Origin: Gautieria morchelliformis
Taxonomy: Eukaryota; Basidiomycota; Agaricomycetes; Gomphales; Gomphaceae
Length of the DNA: 64,000 nt
Direction: 5' to 3'
Assembly: GCA_015179125.1 (NCBI GenBank)
Contig: WHVA01000029.1
Span: 124,001-188,000, forward strand
A model generated the notes under the pieces. The model saw only the letters and a program-made list of their open reading frames with translations. It made no database searches and was not told the origin of the DNA. Each line of letters starts with the position of its first letter. Position 1 is the stretch's first letter. The translations under genes and the position numbers were made by a program. Shown in pieces: positions 32,966-42,821 of this stretch.

Positions 32966-34724
32966 ATGTCATACCTCGACGACATCAAGGTATGAGTTTT
33001 TACATGTGTTGATTGGGCTGTAGCTTCCACTTAATTTCAGGTCTTACACGATCCTCCATCTTTCGAGAACATTGTTTTCGACATTGGTGACGTATTATTT
33101 ACGTGGTCTCCGGCCTCGAATCTAGCCGTAACGTCTCAAAATCTTAGAAGGATACTTCGCTCATCAGTCTGGTTTGAATATGAGAAGGGAAACATGTCCC
33201 AGGAGGAATGCTATTCCCAGTGTTCTGCTCTCATTGGAGTCACCAGTCACGACATTGCGACTGCATTCCAAGCTGCTCGCGACACCCTGTCTTACGATCA
33301 TGGCATGATTAGTCTCCTTCGAGACATTAAAACTCGCGGACACCACCGTGTGTATGCAATGTCCAACATCTCCTCTCCTGACCACCAAGTCCTGAAAAAC
33401 AAAGTCGATGCGTCCATCTGGAACCTCTTCGACGGCGTGTTTACGTCCGCAGCGGCTGGGGAGCGAAAGCCCCACCTCGGTTTCTACCGCCACGTTTTGT
33501 CACACACAGAAATGGATCCGCGGCGGACTATCTTCATCGATGACAAAGTGGAAAATGTCCTTACGGCAAGCTCCCTAGGGATGCATGGCATCGTTTTCGA
33601 GAATTGTACAAATCTCTCACAACAACTATTAAATCTCTGTGGAGATCCCGTCGCTAGGGCAAGGGAGTATCTCAGCGCGAACCAAATGCGTTTGATTTCT
33701 TACACCTCCGAAAATGAACCCATCGAAGACAACTTTGCACAGCTTTTGATACTGGAAGCTACTGGAGACCGGTATGTCATCAGTGTGCCTTTCTTTCCTA
33801 CCATGAGTCACTCACTGATTTTGTTTTGCTTGTTGTTCCCAGGCGACTGGTCGATTTCGTACAACCAGAGCGCCAGTTCAACTTTTTCAAGTGTGCGCCT
33901 TAAGTAATATTTTGACTATTCAGCGGCTGATTATTTCAATGTAGACAAAGGGCAATTCACCACAGTGGATTATCCGTATGCATCTGGCCTTATTCACTGC
34001 TGGATGCAAACTGAACTCCTATACAGAAACGACGTGGACACGACTGCTATTGGCTTGACCGTTCTTAAGGAAATAGACCACAGTCTCAAGCATGGCGTGA
34101 TGGATGAGATATTGGGTCTATGCAATTCCGACGGAATTGTTCAAGTCTATTTTGATCAGTCACGACCACGTATCGGTGAGTGACTCCCCTGAGAACACTG
34201 TATCTATCCCTAATATCCCAACGTTATTAGACCCAGTTGTTTGTGTCAACGCACTAACTCTATTCTACGCTCACAGCCGAGGGCAAGAGCTATCCGCTAC
34301 ACTTGATTGGTGCTGTGACATTCTCCAAAATAGGGCCTACATGCATGGTACGCTGTATTACGCTCCACCGGAGGCCTTTTTGTTTTTCCTTTCCCGCCTC
34401 ATGGTTGTGTCCGTTCATGTAAGGAGGAGATGCCAGAGGATGCTGGCCGAGCGGCTGAACGAGCGCATCGGTACGGAAGGCGATGCGCTAGCGTTAGCGA
34501 TGCGCATCCTTGCGGCAGCAACAGTGGGAATTAGGGACAGTATTGATTATCAAAGGCTCCGCACTCTTCAAGAACAGGACGGGTCGTGGCCGACGGGTTG
34601 GCTTTACAGATATGGATTGACAGGAGTCTTGATCGGTAACAAAGGTCTGACGACTGCACTTGCTCTCAAGGCCATACAGACCTTTATCAACCTTGCTACA
34701 ATGGGCTTCGAGGCAACAACGTAG
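32966..34724 (+). CDS. HAD-type class II sesquiterpene cyclase (drimane/albicanyl diphosphate synthase-like)
   Basis: Predicted to cyclise farnesyl diphosphate by protonation to a drimane-type product, as the AstC/AncC-like HAD terpene cyclases do. Exons 32966-32989, 33041-33771, 33843-33892, 33945-34175, 34231-34724 give 509 residues in one frame. N-terminal HAD fold: motif I IVFDIGDVLF (Asp22, but Gly24 where phosphatases have the second Asp), motif II Ser116, motif III Lys151 in ERKPHLGF, motif IV IFIDDKVENV (175-176). C-terminal alpha-barrel: DVDTT (298-302), the DxDTT variant of the class II DxDD acid motif, and a QW-like QDGSWP (461-466). The missing HAD Asp suggests weak or absent dephosphorylation, so a separate phosphatase may finish the product; that is inference. 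A TATA box lies 50 bp upstream. All junctions keep phase, and no defect is visible. Confidence 0.85.
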
Positions 34725-35330
34725 GAGAGCTGCCCGGATGGAAATCGGTGGACACTCAGAGAAAGAGTGTAATTACTAGAGATCGCACAACAGAGCTAGA
34801 GAAATAAAGAACGGAAAGCGTAATCATAATATAGACCGGGGCACCTGTAATAACTGTCTTACATACCAGGCCCTACCCCAGGCCCCCAATAGCCATAAAA
34901 TTGGATACAAAAAAAAAAAAAAAAAAAAAGAAAAGAAAGAAAAGAAAGAAAAGACAAAAAAGGAAAGGCTAATCGAATATAACACAGCACTGCAGTACGG
35001 TAAGGCACCGTAACCGTGTTATGGCACCCGTACGAGCCGCATATACGGCTACGGTGCCCATACTTACCAATGTCGGAGTTTTTTACAGTGAAGTTTATGG
35101 TCGTCCCGCGACCATCGGCCGTGTTGGAAACATACTCCATGATAAGAGTGTTCTGTTGAAGGCAGGAAGGAGTCGTAAGGCCGAAAGTTCATCGAATGGC
35201 AATGAACACGTACGCATCACATTTCCCTGTTCGCTTTCCCACGTCCAAACTTTGACGTCTTTCCTGGACAGTGTCGGTCACCCTCACCTCCACAGAGAAG
35301 TGGTTCAGTTTCAGCTCCTCGGTCTTTGTG
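34725..35330. other. 3' flank of the cyclase, poly(A) tract and CCGTA-rich sequence
   Basis: A run of 21 A (34909-34929) continues as A/G-rich sequence to about 34975, like a retroposed tail. From about 34995 to 35060 the sequence has several TACGG/CCGTA motifs resembling those at 51797-51941. An open plus frame at 35021-35386 has no recognisable content. Confidence 0.45.
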
Positions 35331-35399
35331 ATATTCCCTCATCTCTCATCTACGTGGCGCGGAGAGCTAATTTGGCAGCTAGCTGAGGGCTGGGTGGAT

Positions 35400-35912
35400 G
35401 CACTTTTTGCGGAGCCAGCGTAGTCCTCAAATTCACTCTCGACGCCTGCTTCAGTGCGTTCCTCGAGCATTCGAGCATACCGGTGTCTACTCACCTTTCT
35501 TGTACCACAGCAGGAAGGTTTACTTTTCACCTGCATGAGATTAATCTGGTCCCTCCATGCCAGGCTCACGATTTCATCGAATGCGGCGGGCAGCTCGGAC
35601 GCATGCCTCAAAATCTCAGCTGATAGACACAGGTCGGTCACAAGGCGAGCAAACAGGTGAAGCATCTCGATGTCCTGGAGGATATTTGAAGCCTGTTGGT
35701 GATGAGAAGGACGTAGAGCTCCGCCAAGGGCTGGTAGACATAGCGAACGTCAAGAGTTTCCACGTAAGAATGTGATGAGTGTAGGAAATGATGTGAAGAT
35801 GGATTATATTCGTGACCGCGGCATCTCTAAAAACTAGTGCGAGGGAATAGCTGAAAAACGGTATTAGGACTAGGGGCGAACATATGTTTCCCTGCAACGA
35901 TAGAAGCTGCAA
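35400..35912 (-). pseudogene. Relic of the coatomer delta subunit (delta-COP/archain) N-terminus
   Basis: Delta-COP is part of the COPI vesicle coat on Golgi membranes. Minus-strand pieces: VVLAASIVAGK just after a splice acceptor (about 35910), as in the conserved MVVLAASI start; YVETLDVRYVYQPLAELYVL (about 35720-35765); then, after a short indel, ILQDIEMLHLFARLVTDLCL (about 35640-35685) and FDEIVSLAWRDQINLMQV (about 35530-35580). These align in order with the longin-like N-terminal domain. Between the first two pieces the frame is shifted and has a stop (FPRTSF then TAG), and after LMQV the family sequence is lost, so only about 130 of roughly 500 residues remain. A functional full-length copy must exist elsewhere. 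Confidence 0.8.
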
Positions 35913-36341
35913 GCACGACCTGGAGAGAGCATTAGCTAGATTGTTTCTCTGACGTCGAGAAAGCTCATCCTGTAAGGTTTATTGGCACAGCAGGTATGAG
36001 TGCGTGCTTGTGTCACTAATTCCTTTGGCGGCCGCAGCAATGGCCCGTTCAATTGATTAGTAAGCATGGCCTTTGTTCCCAGGTGCATCCGCGGGTACCC
36101 CCGAACCACTTAGTTAATCTTTCGCAACCCAAACCCCGACTGGATAGGGCCACTGCCATCATGTAGACATAGCTAGAGTGCACCATTAGCGCCCAGCGCT
36201 TCGAGCACGTTAATTGATCATCTCTCTCTCTCTTTCTCTCTGTTCCAAAAAGGCAAGCCGGCCCGCTCATTGTGGAAAAGCTCCATATAACCCTATCGGT
36301 ACCCTCGACCCTCCATTGCTGATCTTGCAAACAACCACCAT

Positions 36342-37319
36342 TTGTGCGCAATGAACCGTAACATTCTCCCCGGTTTCCATGAAGTTGGATTTTGCGCGTC
36401 CGATGACATGGGAGGAGGAGATGCGCCCTCTTCTCCGCGCAGGGCTCCTGTTCCCCGTCCCAGGGATCCCACTGCCACCACCATCCCGGCGTTCCCACCA
36501 CCCCTCATCCCGGTGCTGCCACCGCCACCGCCACCGCCCATCCCAGCGCCCCCACCGCCACCGCACATCCCGGTGCTCCCACCACCGCCGCCAATCCCGG
36601 TGCTCCAACCACCGCCGCCCATCCCAGCACCCCCACCGCCACCGCCCATCCCAGCGCCCCCACCACCACCGCCCATCCCAAATTTACCGCGCAGGAGCAG
36701 CCGCCCTCGAAAAGCGGTACAACGATATACATCCGCTGTGCTCCCACCACCGCCGCCCGTCCCGGCCCTCCCACCGCCACCGCCCATCCCAAAGTTACCG
36801 CGCAGGAGCAGCCGCCCTCGGAAACCTGTGCAACGATATACCTCCGTGGTCCCGCGACCCGATCTGGGCGAGGGGTCCAGCTGGAGCAGGCTGCCAGGCT
36901 CTGCGAGGGACAGCGAAGCAAGAGGAGGTGGGGGGAGGGGACGGCGTGCTGCAGAGAGATTACGCGCTGCGTCGACCCTACTAGGTATTACTATTACTTA
37001 TACCCAGCGGCCAGACGGGACTAATGATCGATCCAGCAGAGTGGGTTTCCATGGTGACGGTACCGTGACACCCGAATCGACACGCCCACCCCTGTTCCAA
37101 GAAGTCGGCAAAACTTTCAAGCTCGCAGTTGGTTTTCGCGCGCGTTTTGTTGCAGGTGGCGCTGCGATGGGTTTTTTTAAGAAGTGCTGGAAGGGAGAGC
37201 CTGTTTGGAATGTTAAATATTGTATACCGTCCGATCTGTATCATTTTCACATCTGTTATCATTTTCACTGTGTATATCACTTCCGAGATTTTCTGTGCGG
37301 CGAGCAATCACCGGGTTAA
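36342..37319 (+). CDS. Proline-rich protein with RRSSRPRK repeats (hypothetical)
   Basis: Open frame of 325 codons. Residues about 50-150 are PPPPPIP repeats from a GC-rich minisatellite with 15-30 bp units, and LPRRSSRPRKAVQRYTS occurs twice with a 111-bp period (about 36681 and 36792). The basic RRSSRPRK block resembles the ARRSxRxRKP linkers found in copia polyproteins and some chromatin proteins. After residue 180 the sequence becomes Arg/Gly-rich and then ordinary, with no known domain. It may be a repeat-driven spurious frame. Confidence 0.35.
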   Translation: MCAMNRNILPGFHEVGFCASDDMGGGDAPSSPRRAPVPRPRDPTATTIPAFPPPLIPVLPPPPPPPIPAPPPPPHIPVLPPPPPIPVLQPPPPIPAPPPPPPIPAPPPPPPIPNLPRRSSRPRKAVQRYTSAVLPPPPPVPALPPPPPIPKLPRRSSRPRKPVQRYTSVVPRPDLGEGSSWSRLPGSARDSEARGGGGRGRRAAERLRAASTLLGITITYTQRPDGTNDRSSRVGFHGDGTVTPESTRPPLFQEVGKTFKLAVGFRARFVAGGAAMGFFKKCWKGEPVWNVKYCIPSDLYHFHICYHFHCVYHFRDFLCGEQSPG

Positions 37320-37329
37320 TTGTCCCTCG

Positions 37330-38230
37330 TGATTTGGATAGCGTTATGCACCAGGGTCCGATTAGACAATCAGCCTCTGAACCTTGAAATCACGTTCGGT
37401 CCTGCTTTCTGACGGAAGGGAATGCCCCAGTCGTGGGGGGCAATGCTGAGCTATATCGTTGAGATTAGAGATGCCATTTTCGGTCCAGACGCAACTCGAA
37501 ACAAGAAGAAAAAAAGACTGATGAGTTATACTCGAGCAATATAGTATGTGATAAATCCATAATATTCGATTAAAACAACTTTCCAATTGGATCGATGACC
37601 GTGTCCATCTGCCAAGCATACATCGTGGGTAACAGCTCGGAATCCACTGGCAGTACACACCATTCTAACAACCCGATGAAGCGTCTGCCTCTGGAATACC
37701 ACTCTCGTAAGTATTCCACGCCGTCCCAAGGGGCTTTTCTCGAACTGCGCCTTGCCTGTTTACCGTGGTCGGCATGCGACTTGGGGTCTATCCCAGCGTC
37801 ATTCTTCATGATGATTTTTTTTGGATTTTGGGTGGGTCTGACGCCGGCTGCTCGCTAGGAGCCCTGTCGAGTAATTCAACCTTAAGAAAACGTCGCCGGC
37901 TGCCCCTTGTCGAGGACGTTGAAATAGTAGTACAGGAATGTGCGTGTGAAATTATATTAGATGACGAACTATGGTTCGGTAGATCCTCATGTATAAAGAT
38001 CGCGGAACGTTGAACGATGGAGGTGAACGTAGTTAAACTATTCATCGTCAAATGAGCTAAAAGGAGGTTTGGGTTCAAAAGCTGCCTCTTCTTTTTTCGT
38101 CTTGTCAAAGCTTAGTAACGGAGGAGCTACCGGCCCTTGTTCGAGGACGTCGGAATAGATTGGTTTATTTTCAGGTGCTTTGTTGTATTTTCAAATATAA
38201 TGTTGTACAGTAACACCATCTAACCCTCCG
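37330..38230. other. Region with short open frames only
   Basis: A minus-strand frame at 37570-37809 (EYLREWYSRGRRFIGLLEWC) has a protein-like composition but no recognised family. ACCGGC/GCCGGC plus TTGTCGAGGACGT-like sequence occurs near 37895 and 38130 as a diverged duplication. Nothing else is supported. Confidence 0.3.
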
Positions 38231-38254
38231 AGCTTCCGCCCATGGTCGACAGTT

Positions 38255-39030
38255 CAGTGATGCTCAAGGCGTGATTTTTTAGGAATTTCCTTCAAATGTT
38301 CATCAATGGTTCCTTGCTCAAATCTCGCAACAGCGTCTTCAGCATGCGCTTGCTTGGCCTTCAATACCTTGGGGAGCTTTGAATTGAAGTTGTGAGTACA
38401 TGCCCACTTGTTATATTTAGCCTGTATGATCTATTCAATCACTGGAAGTTGTCCACTGACTGAGACCGAACCTGACCTTATGGTTGTCTAGCGACTCAAT
38501 ATGTTGACGCAGGGTCGTTGTATCACTGATAACTCTCAATCTGGACAGATGACAGCATATTATTGTCTCAACCATGATATCAACCGGACCCACATACCTG
38601 CAGATTTTACACGCACGACATTTGCGAACATTTCCGTCCTTGCCAGTCACAGCTGCTGGTTCTTCAAAAAATTCATCAAGGTCGCGATTTGCATGCTTTT
38701 GAATAATCTTTGTTGATGGTGCAGAGATATCAACAATCTCAATGTCAGTGCGCAGCATCCACATCGATGGGATCGGTTGCTGACTTGTGTCGCTTCATAG
38801 CTGGGAAACAATCCAAGGTATAGTCTACTAAATGATCTGAACTGAGGGAATGCCACTTACCATGCTTTTTCTTCTTCTTACAGTGGGTTTTGGTGCTGCC
38901 AGTGGAATAACTGGAATTTTCTCCCTCGTCCGCTGCAAATTCTGAATCGGTGAATTCAACAGTGTCAAGAGTCTTCCACTTATTCACAAGGGAAGAACTG
39001 TTGCCTGCGGCAAGCTGCTTGGACACGTCT
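38255..39030 (-). pseudogene. hAT transposase N-terminal (BED-finger) fragment
   Basis: Minus-strand reading: acidic/Ser segment and CKKKKKHGKWHSL, then after an intron NRDLDEFFEEPAAVTGKDGN and CRACKICR, then DTTTLRQHIESL, then NFNSKLPKVLKAKQ and GTIDEHLKEIPKKSRLEHH. This order (C..C, TTLRRH, KLP...KA) is the N-terminal BED-type finger region of basidiomycete hAT transposases. An extra stretch with in-frame QTICCHLS-like sequence interrupts the finger, and nothing of the catalytic core follows, so it is a truncated relic. Confidence 0.6.
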
Positions 39031-39349
39031 CCACCGAGTGCATTCGCTGTGTGGTCAGTGTTTCACCAGTATGAGCGGTATTTACAGATCCTGTCCACCA
39101 AAGCACCCCGGCGATGGAGCGGAGGGCAGTTTTGCTGCAGCAAGACATTTTGCTGTGGCAGCTGTAGCTGCTGCCTGATGTGAAGCAAGTGCTGGAATGG
39201 AGGCATTGCTGGGGTCGACAACTTTCTCCGTTGCGGTAATTTTGCACTTCGGTCAACTGTTGTTGGTGATCCCCGACATATGGCTTCAGGCAGGAGGCAG
39301 AATGAGAGAAATAACCTTGTTTCATGTATGTACAGTTGCTGTCCAAATC

Positions 39350-40030
39350 AAGGCAAAGTTGTACTATGGAGGGTGTTTGGAATTACTATAATATCAGATG
39401 TTTACTAATAAAAGTGATGTTCCCATAAAACTCCATCTTTAAATAGTGATATCTTTTCTGAAACTATTCTATTATTAAAAAGCAATTCTGGGAAATAGTT
39501 CTCCATGTTACATGCTAAACAATTAAAGGTCATTTAATAGAATCCATTGTATATGATTTCTTTCTGTTTATAGATATCTGTTAATACTTTTGTCGGTACT
39601 CCATTTTTTAAAAACTAAACTGCAGTTCTTTCCATGTAAAATATGTAAGATACTATTGGAGATTTTCATCCTACAGCCTTTCTAATTAAGCAAACCTGCC
39701 CAGGTATTCTTAGTATGTTGAATCAAATAGAAATATCTTCTAGTTAACTCACCCATTCCGAGGTAACACATGTATTTAAAGGTGTCAATGGCATACATGT
39801 GTATGAAATGTACTATCTAAGGGAGTATACCTTTTAAAATTCTTAAAGTTCTAACTCACCACAGTGTTTCATAATCTATTCAGCTCTTAAAAGAAGCTTT
39901 GTTTCATGATGTACAAATAAGTTTTAAAAATTCCAAAAGTTTTAAAATCCAAATTATGTTTAGAATAGATTTCAAGTATTTAAATGATCTTAAGGAGATA
40001 TTAGAGTTTGATAGTTTCCGAACAACCTTC
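39350..40030. other. AT-rich intergenic DNA
   Basis: About 70 percent AT by eye, no recognisable coding content, no repeats shared with the rest of the window that I can see. Confidence 0.5.
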
Positions 40031-40047
40031 TATATAAGTGCAGCAAA

Positions 40048-40200
40048 GCCCAGGCTCAAGCCCAGGGCTTGGGCTTCCACAAGTTAGAAGCCTGGCTCAC
40101 TTGGTGGGCTCAATGCAGGCTGGGCCCGGGATAGGCTTGGCCAAATCAGGCTCGGCTGGGCTCGGCTTCAGGCTTGAGCCCAAGCCCCATGCATCACTAA
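40048..40200. repeat. Degraded GC-rich MITE fragment of the TAGTGATGGGC family
   Basis: Runs of GGCTTGGGC/GCCCAAGCC and CAGGCTCAAGCCC end at CCCCATGCATCACTAA, which resembles the terminal TGCCCATCACTA of the two intact copies at 58100 and 60887. A second similar block lies at about 41505-41690. Both lack clear opposite ends. Confidence 0.5.
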
Positions 40201-40883
40201 CGTACACCCACCAGGGAAATTCCTCTCTGCTGCCACTCAACCAGAAATCCCCGCACGTAGACAAAGGCGACATTAGTGTTTTCCAGGATCAGGCCTGGCT
40301 TGGACAGTCCTGGCTCACTCGATTTCAGGGCCAGATCTGATGCAAAAGTCCCATCCCAGCTCAGGCCCAGCCAGGCTTTAGCCCCGGCCTATGGGTGAGG
40401 TTTTTACTAGGTCGATGCCAACCCCCAATGTACTGGGGATGAACATAATTAGAAGGATATAATGTTTTCAGACAGAGGAGTCTCCAACTGTGACCCATAT
40501 CAATGGTGCGCCACAATGTCCTTGTCGATGAGAATATTATTCAGTAGCATGCAACAGTAAGTCAGCCCACTGATGACGAGTTTGAGTTTGATGTTGACTT
40601 GTTTCAACATCCACTCTCAAAGAGGCGATAAATAGACACCTCAAACTTATATATAGGAAGAGTTGAACAGGAAAGGCAGAAAAAACACATTAAAGTTGTA
40701 TCCTTCTTGATAAGGTTTAGAGAGATACTCACCTACAGCATGGGCTTTAGTTATGCAGTAGGTGAGAAGATCTACATGAGTCACTGGTACTTATGGTATT
40801 CAACCAGGTATGAGTTGTCTCACGACAATGGGTATCAAAATGTGAGTCACCTGACCCATTGTTTCGAAGGCTGTTGTGGCAGG

Positions 40884-41373
40884 TGTAAGGGCAACCCTGG
40901 CTGGTTGTGGAGGTCACACTACCACACAACTGACAAGGGGAAATCCAAAGTATGTATAAATGAACAGAGTATACAAGAGAGGGGATTCTCACCTGACAAG
41001 GGGAAATCCAAAGAGAAAAGTCTAAGGACCCCCAATGTCAGCGAGCCCGTATTATACTACGCTGCGCAGCCAGGGACAACATTTGGTACCCGCCATCTTC
41101 CCTGCATCCTCATGACCTCCCTGACCCTTGATCGACCCTTGATGCCACCTATTACGCGAGTCACTTGATTTCCGACACTGTTCCGAGAGTGGAAGTTGGA
41201 AATTGGAGTGGAACTGGCAAGGCAAACAGAACTGGTGGAAGTTCTCTCAGAAGTGGAATCATTTCCGAAAGCGGAGGCGGAGATGGAATCGGAACTGGAA
41301 GCGGAGTTGGAAATGGAGTCGGAACTGGGTGTGGTGTCGGAACTGGATATGGAAAACAGGGTGTCCCCTGACA
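40884..41373 (-). repeat. Solo LTR of gypsy family A with target duplication
   Basis: 490 bp, TGTAAGGGCAACCC to GTGTCCCCTGACA, close to the LTRs of the full element but with about 20-30 substitutions and a small insertion near 41095. Target duplication GCAGG at 40879-40883 and 41374-41378. TATAATA (complement near 41049) and AGACTTTTCT are intact here. Confidence 0.93.
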
Positions 41374-41379
41374 GCAGGG

Positions 41380-42418
41380 CCATCACTTACCGTAATATAG
41401 GACAGTGTCGATGTTCCACAGTAGTGCAAATAGTAACTCCTGATTACATTGCCTGACTTACTTGGTTAATGAGCTCAACTGGCCTGCAGTGCCATGTACT
41501 TACAGTCCAAATGAGAAGTGCCCAAAAGTCCCATCTTTCCAGCCCGGCTCGGGCTCTCTGGATCCAGAGACGGGACCTCAACACCAGTCTCATGATGGCT
41601 TGGGCCCATCCCAGCTCAGTCTTTTAGCGGCCCAGCTTGGGCTAGGGCCAGGCTTTAGCCGGGACTTGGAAAACACTAGGCAACATTCACCAATGAGTAT
41701 AGTAAACGGCAAGGACGTTCCCTAGGCAGAACATATATGATGGATGATGACATGACTCTTGTAATGTGTATGTTTTTATTATGAGATAAAAGGAATAACG
41801 CTCAAAGGATATCTGTGAATATCCTTCCTATGAATCTGACGGTTCTGGGCACTTGGATGTGATAAGATGGTCCAGCAGTTGTTTTTGGATGTCTAATCAG
41901 TAAGGTATGACCCAACATCAGCCCGAGTATTTGCCCCAGTGATGGAGTTGATGGTCTGGTGGACATGATCAGTAGTCTGTAGGACTCATAAATCTGTAAT
42001 AACAGATAACAAAATCAAGTAACTAATTTCTAATTAGTGTACGAGTTTTGAGACTGTTCAAGACAGTGAGCACAACTCGAAATCAGCTTCTAGGTTGATT
42101 CGAGTGTGTGTGATATGAGTGCAAAGGGATTTTTCTGGCTAAAGTAACATATAGTTGAATAGCTGTATTTATAGAGAAAATAAAATGGCTTTCTATCTAT
42201 TATTTCGAAGTGAAAGAGTCTGTGATGGCATTCGGACAGGGTAGGTAGAGGGTTAATTACAAATCATGGAAAAAAGCAAAATGTGATGGTGATTATATGA
42301 TAGGGGGATCCAAGAGACAGGGACTATGTGAACATACATAATGCCCCCTCTTGACATATAATGAAACTCATGATTGACTGTCCGAGATGACGTGAGAGCT
42401 TACATGAATCTGTTTGAA
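41380..42418. other. Intergenic DNA between solo LTR A and gypsy B
   Basis: Contains a GGCC-rich MITE-like block (about 41505-41690) and AT-rich sequence thereafter. No gene recognised. Confidence 0.4.
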
Positions 42419-42821
42419 TGTGAGGGTAACTCTCCCTAGACAGTGAACTCATGTGGTCTGGTAGAGGAGGATCTAAAGATATGAATAAAGCTACATATAT
42501 AATGTACACCCCACCTGGTAGAGGAGGATCCAAAGAGGAAAAGCTAAGCACCTCCACTACCAGTGCACTACCTATATACCCAGTACCCCTGATCAAAGTC
42601 AGGGACACCCGCTCCACTCCTGACACATATCTGCATCCCTGCAGCTCTCGCCTACCATGCACATCTCAACCCACCACCTTGGTGCCATTCAGGGACAGTT
42701 CCCAAAGCCAAAGTTTCAGAAACTCGGCCAGGTCCTCGGGATGGGCTTAGGTCAGATCTGGATCTCAGGTCAGGACTGAAGCTGAGGCTAGAAATGTCCT
42801 CAGGAGGGGGTTCCCCTGACA
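42419..42821 (-). repeat. 3' LTR of gypsy B
   Basis: 403 bp from TGTGAGGGTAACTC to GGTTCCCCTGACA; reverse complement of the solo LTR at 6261-6668. The sense strand shows TATATAG (near 42573) about 30 nt before AGCTTTTCC, the counterpart of AGACTTTTCT in family A. Confidence 0.85.

Noticed and set aside
34909-34929. Poly(A) tract as proof of a processed pseudogene of coatomer delta
   Set aside because: The relic is on the opposite strand and keeps intron-like sequence, so the tract is not its tail.
36342-37319. Proline-rich frame as a formin- or WASP-like protein
   Set aside because: Poly-proline alone does not define these families; no FH2, WH2 or other domain is visible.
42324-42662. 112-codon minus-strand frame similar to a plus-strand frame at 6394-6588
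   Set aside because: The similarity reflects the shared LTR of gypsy family B, not a gene family.
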